Shown here: piece after piece, positions 59,743 to 62,753 of the stretch
Layout: each line of letters starts with the position of its first letter
How positions within the stretch are numbered: position 1 is the stretch's first letter
Source of the DNA: Flavobacterium sp.
GTDB taxonomy: Bacteria > Bacteroidota > Bacteroidia > Flavobacteriales > Flavobacteriaceae
Length of the DNA stretch: 62,753 bases
Direction of reading: 5' to 3'
NCBI RefSeq assembly: GCF_027484945.1
Contig: NZ_JAIXRZ010000032.1
Span: forward strand, 1-62,753
Program-made: the position numbers and the translations under genes
Notes under the pieces: model-generated
The model's input: the letters and a program-made list of their open reading frames with translations, nothing else
Told to the model about the DNA's origin: nothing
Database searches by the model: none

Positions 59743-61354
59743 AGAATTTTATGGTGCTAATGTATGGTCATATACTCGAGTTTCAACTAAAGAGCAATTT
59801 CTAAACAATGGCAGCATTGAAAACCAAGTAAGCAAAATAAAAGCTTTCGCAAAAGAGCACAATTTGACCATCACAGAAGAATTTGATGCAGAATATGAAA
59901 GCTCCAAAAGAATCAATACACAGGTAACGTTAAAAGAATTAACCGATAAACTTAAAAAAACACCGGCACACAAAAGACCCAAAATAATTCTAATCTGGTC
60001 TCCTAGCCGCTTTGGTAGGGCTGGCGCAGAACATATTGGGTTATTTGTAAACCTTAGAAAGTCATATAATGTATTTCTGTATTCAATCAGTACAGACCAC
60101 AATACCTTTAATGAACGATCTGAAAATGAGTTTTCAAGTCAGCTCTTATACGCTCAAAAAGAAAATTTTAACCGACAAGACACAATTATTCCTGGAATGA
60201 TAAGTTCGCTTCAGAACGGAAAAGTGTTGGGAAAAGCACCAATTGGATATGACCATTATGGGCCTAAAGTAAAAGATCCAGAAAAATTAAAAGCAGTACA
60301 AGAAATAAAAGTTAATGCTGTAGGTGAATTAATCAGAGAAGCTTTTCAAATGAAATTGTATCAGAACTATAATGATAATCAAATTCGATTATGGTTTAAA
60401 TCTAAAGGGGTTAATATCCCTAGAAATACACTTTCCCGCATTTGGAGAAATCCATTTTATACCGGCAAATTAATAAACAAGCTGTTAGAAGGCACAGAAG
60501 TTGATGCGCCTTGGGAATCACTTATTTCGGTGCATGAATTTGAACAACTTCAACGAATTTTATCGGGTAAAGTTTGTTCCGGTGTTCCCAAAATAACTGG
60601 AAAAGAAGAAACCCCTTTATCCCCTCAGTTTTTAGTATGCAGTTCTTGTGAATCTCCAATGACCTCCTATCACAATAAAAAACGTAAATTATATTACTAC
60701 AAATGTAATAGTTGCTTTAAAGCAATAAATGCTGACTCCTCAAAGTACAATATTGGAGTTCACGATCAGTTTAGTGAAGTTTTAAAAGAATTTGAAATAA
60801 GTGAAAAATTAGGACGTCTAGTTGTTGCGCAAACCAAAAAAATGATGTCCAATGATATTTCCAATAATTCGGAAAGAAAAAGAATACTTTCAACAGCCAT
60901 AAATAAGTTGAAAAATGATTTGGAAAATATGGAATATCGGTATGCAATTGGTCAATTATCAAAAGAAATTTATGAAAGACAGTCCGATAGAATCAAAAAA
61001 GAAGTTGCAGAAAAGCAAAAAGAACTAAATAGAGTGCCTGGGAAAATATCTAACATTGATAAAGTACTAAAACTATTCACAAAAATAGCCCAAAACCCCT
61101 ATGAATTCTACGATTCTTTAAATTACCCCGAAAAAAGAAGGTTCCAATCGATCCTATTTCCGAAGGGAATTTATTATTCAATTGAAAAAAGGGAGTATCT
61201 AACAAGTGAAACGAATATTTTGTTTGATCTAACAAGAAGTATATCAGCAAGTTATAAGAATGAAAAAAGTGGGAGTAAATCAAAAAAAGTTGATTCGTCC
61301 CACTTGGTACCCGGAGTGGGAATCGAACCCACACTCCTAAGAACACGAGTTTGA
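59720..61354 (+). CDS. Large serine recombinase / integrase
   Basis: A 544-residue serine recombinase. The N-terminal catalytic domain (about 1-150) has YTRVSTKEQ with the predicted nucleophile S22, and the arginine-bearing SPSRFGRAG block. The recombinase domain (about 185-290, starting GKAPIGYDH) and a zinc ribbon (CSSCES...YKCNSC, about 313-335) follow, then a coiled coil (about 385-440). The last about 16 codons (VPGVGIEPTL and on) are antisense translation of tRNA-Leu. So the stop codon and the final residues come from the attachment-site DNA and may differ in the excised form. The direction of reading is toward the tRNA 3' end, as expected of an integrase at its attachment site. Confidence 0.9.
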   Translation: MKKNITIKEFYGANVWSYTRVSTKEQFLNNGSIENQVSKIKAFAKEHNLTITEEFDAEYESSKRINTQVTLKELTDKLKKTPAHKRPKIILIWSPSRFGRAGAEHIGLFVNLRKSYNVFLYSISTDHNTFNERSENEFSSQLLYAQKENFNRQDTIIPGMISSLQNGKVLGKAPIGYDHYGPKVKDPEKLKAVQEIKVNAVGELIREAFQMKLYQNYNDNQIRLWFKSKGVNIPRNTLSRIWRNPFYTGKLINKLLEGTEVDAPWESLISVHEFEQLQRILSGKVCSGVPKITGKEETPLSPQFLVCSSCESPMTSYHNKKRKLYYYKCNSCFKAINADSSKYNIGVHDQFSEVLKEFEISEKLGRLVVAQTKKMMSNDISNNSERKRILSTAINKLKNDLENMEYRYAIGQLSKEIYERQSDRIKKEVAEKQKELNRVPGKISNIDKVLKLFTKIAQNPYEFYDSLNYPEKRRFQSILFPKGIYYSIEKREYLTSETNILFDLTRSISASYKNEKSGSKSKKVDSSHLVPGVGIEPTLLRTRV

Positions 61355-61387
61355 GTCGTGCGCGTCTACCAATTCCGCCATCCGGGC
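61305..61387 (-). tRNA. tRNA-Leu (anticodon CAA)
   Basis: The minus strand reads a class II tRNA with a 7-bp acceptor stem GCCCGGA/TCCGGGT (61381-61387 with 61309-61315), discriminator A, and an encoded CCA (61305-61307). The anticodon loop includes CTCAAAC, giving CAA (decodes UUG). A recombinase gene overlaps its 3' half on the other strand by about 50 bases, so its 3' end is the likely integration target. Confidence 0.95.
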
Positions 61388-61484
61388 ATGGAGTTTTGTG
61401 TTTTGTGGGTGCAAATGTAATCAAAATTTGAAATAAACAACAAAAAATACTTAAAAATATACTTCCTCAGTCGATTTAAATTCC

Positions 61485-61492
61485 TAAATTTG
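61485..61492 (+). promoter_or_regulatory. Putative -7 box of prs
   Basis: TAAATTTG matches TAnnTTTG, about 125 bases before the prs ATG. The leader would contain the A-run at 61545-61563. Confidence 0.5.
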
Positions 61493-61544
61493 CACCTCAA
61501 TTTACACAACACAATAACTAACTACACCCGAGGCAATTGTACAT

Positions 61545-61563
61545 AAAAAAAAAAAAAAAAAAA
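61545..61563 (+). repeat. 19-base A homopolymer in the prs leader
   Basis: An uninterrupted run of 19 A just upstream of the prs start, within the likely 5' untranslated region. It could vary in length or be a sequencing uncertainty, and is not inside a coding frame. Confidence 0.6.
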
Positions 61564-61615
61564 TATAGCCGAATTGTATGGAGCGCAGCGGATTAAAAAC
61601 AACAAATTGATAGCA

Positions 61616-62557
61616 ATGGCACATCAAGAACCCGAAGCAAAAATTTTTGCTTGTTCCCAAAGTGTACACCTTGCGGAGCAAATTGCCAAGAATTATGGCG
61701 TTCCGCTAGGTAAAGTTACGTTCTCTAAATTTAGTGATGGTGAGTTTCAACCTTCTTTCGAGGAGTCCATCCGTGGGTTACGCGTTTTTATTGTTTGTTC
61801 GACCTTTCCGTCGGCCGACAATTTAATGGAGTTATTATTGATGATTGATGCGGCAAAACGTGCATCGGCTAGACACATTACACCTGTTATCCCCTATTTT
61901 GGATATGCCCGTCAAGATCGTAAAGACAAACCGCGTGTGCCAATTGGCGCAAAATTGATTGCCAAGTTGTTGGAAACAGCGGGAGCTACGCGAATCATGA
62001 CCATGGATTTGCATGCTGATCAAATTCAAGGTTTCTTTGAAAAGCCCGTAGATCATTTATTTGCTTCTACAATCTTTTTGCCCTATGTACAAAGTTTGAA
62101 CTTAGCTAATTTAACAATCGCATCACCCGATATGGGCGGTTCCAAAAGAGCTTATGCGTATTCTAAGTTCCTTACATCTGATGTGGTCGTTTGTTACAAA
62201 CAACGCAAAGCTGCCAATGTAATTGAAACGATGGAATTGATTGGAGACGTTACTGGTCGTAATGTGATTTTGGTAGACGACATGATCGATACCGGCGGCA
62301 CTTTGGCTAAAGCTGCCGACCTCATGATTGAACGGGGTGCATTGAGCGTTCGTGCGATTTGTACTCATGCTATTCTCTCAGGAGATGCCTATGAAAAAAT
62401 AGAAAATTCGCAATTAAGCGAATTAATTGTAACCGATTCAATTCCGCTTAAAAAGCAATCGGCGAAAATAAAAGTGGTAAGTTGCGCCCCTTTATTTGCA
62501 GAAGTAATGCAAATGGTTCAGCACAACAGCTCCATTAGCGGAAAATTTTTAATGTAA
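61616..62557 (+). CDS. prs: Ribose-phosphate pyrophosphokinase (PRPP synthetase)
   Basis: A 313-residue enzyme that makes PRPP from ribose 5-phosphate and ATP, used for nucleotide, His and Trp synthesis. Conserved blocks are YFGYARQDRKDKPR (catalytic flexible loop), TMDLHADQIQGFF (cation/substrate binding), SPDMGG, and the PRPP-binding VDDMIDTGGTLAKAADL. The frame stays open to 61574 (TTG), but the ATG at 61616 (MAHQEPEAKIF) matches the family start. The next gene, rplY, starts 20 bp later. Confidence 0.97.
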   Translation: MAHQEPEAKIFACSQSVHLAEQIAKNYGVPLGKVTFSKFSDGEFQPSFEESIRGLRVFIVCSTFPSADNLMELLLMIDAAKRASARHITPVIPYFGYARQDRKDKPRVPIGAKLIAKLLETAGATRIMTMDLHADQIQGFFEKPVDHLFASTIFLPYVQSLNLANLTIASPDMGGSKRAYAYSKFLTSDVVVCYKQRKAANVIETMELIGDVTGRNVILVDDMIDTGGTLAKAADLMIERGALSVRAICTHAILSGDAYEKIENSQLSELIVTDSIPLKKQSAKIKVVSCAPLFAEVMQMVQHNSSISGKFLM

Positions 62558-62577
62558 TTAATTAATAAATTTAAATA

Positions 62578-62753
62578 ATGAAGTCAATTTCAATCAAAGG
62601 ATCTGAAAGAGAAAGCGTAGGCAAAAAGGCAACGAAGGCCGTACGTGATGCTGGAATGGTTCCTTGCGTAATCTACGGAGGAGAACAACCAGTACACTTT
62701 CAAGCAGAAAGCAAAGCTTTCAAAAGTTTAGTTTACACTCCAGATGCGCACAC
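62578..62753 (+). CDS. rplY: 50S ribosomal protein L25 / general stress protein Ctc (partial, cut by window end)
   Basis: The first 58 codons of the L25/Ctc 5S-rRNA-binding protein: [20 protein letters not shown] at the start, followed by the [13 protein letters not shown] block and a later [11 protein letters not shown] segment. The 3' end lies beyond the window. It starts 20 bp after prs, which is a conserved arrangement in Flavobacteriia, and shares the transcription unit. It was identified by translating the sequence near the window end. Confidence 0.88.
   Translation, partial: MKSISIKGSERESVGKKATKAVRDAGMVPCVIYGGEQPVHFQAESKAFKSLVYTPDAH

Larger units (their letters stand above)
57927..61354 (+). 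mobile_element. Small serine-recombinase element at tRNA-Leu
   Basis: Five genes (two on the minus strand, three on the plus) lie between the DUF2130 terminator and tRNA-Leu(CAA), ending with a large serine recombinase whose stop codon is inside the tRNA gene. The pattern fits an integrated element using the tRNA 3' end as target. I found no direct repeat that would set the left boundary, so the left coordinate is the last unrelated intergenic region and is only approximate. Confidence 0.55.

Noticed and set aside
61305..61354. C-terminal VPGVGIEPTL of the recombinase as a functional domain
   Set aside because: It is antisense tRNA-Leu sequence; such peptides recur in many unrelated annotated proteins.
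1..62753. CRISPR array, rRNA genes, insertion sequences
   Set aside because: No spaced identical repeats, no rRNA-like conserved blocks and no transposase motif were seen.

Overview
The window comes from the chromosome of an AT-rich member of the Bacteroidota, most likely a Flavobacteriaceae (Flavobacterium-like). The evidence is the gene content (complete nuoA-N with a short NuoG, odhA/odhB, retropepsin-like and GLPGLI-era small secreted genes absent from Proteobacteria), weak or absent Shine-Dalgarno sequences, and repeated promoters of the Bacteroidota form TTG-N19-TAnnTTTG. One intergenic repeat (5618-5745) also has the look of a known flavobacterial repeat family. I cannot assign a genus.

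Layout. 1-5603: tRNA-Ser(GGA), asparaginase, acyltransferase and a TatD nuclease on the minus strand, then a secreted ConA/GH16-like protein overlapping a retropepsin-like protease, and an MFS exporter. 5894-11608: minus-strand 2-oxoglutarate dehydrogenase E2 and E1, and a short-chain polyprenyl diphosphate synthase with a small conserved partner. 11777-18469: a TetR regulator in one operon with a complete tripartite RND efflux pump. 18532-22396: small secreted MORN-type and TlpA-type proteins, aspS and a cold-shock protein. 22598-35456: the whole 14-gene respiratory complex I operon, nuoA to nuoN, with a clear promoter and terminator. 35577-37276: a umuC-umuD translesion polymerase pair in reversed order.

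37277-61387 is an accessory, defence-rich island between umuD and tRNA-Leu(CAA). Its left part (37794-41754) has two consecutive units that look like integron gene cassettes. Each starts with GTT..., carries one gene, and ends in a long imperfect inverted repeat with extrahelical bases, like attC; the first bases of each unit are complementary to the start of its own terminal repeat. Cargo is a small membrane protein (cassette 1) and a 1054-residue nuclease-methyltransferase restriction enzyme (cassette 2). No integrase gene is in the window. Next come a two-gene DUF262 module (the second gene with a DUF1524 HNH-like end), then a type I restriction locus (hsdM, hsdS, hsdR) with a cysteine-rich lipoprotein and two small secreted proteins inserted between hsdS and hsdR, a WYL-domain regulator divergent from a SHOCT-tailed secreted protein, a DUF2130 protein, and a small element with a large serine recombinase whose reading frame ends inside the tRNA-Leu gene.

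The right end returns to core genes: prs and the first 58 codons of rplY (L25/Ctc), cut by the window edge. There is no CRISPR array, rRNA or recognisable insertion sequence. Positions and motifs were read by eye; family names rest on recognised motifs, not on database searches.
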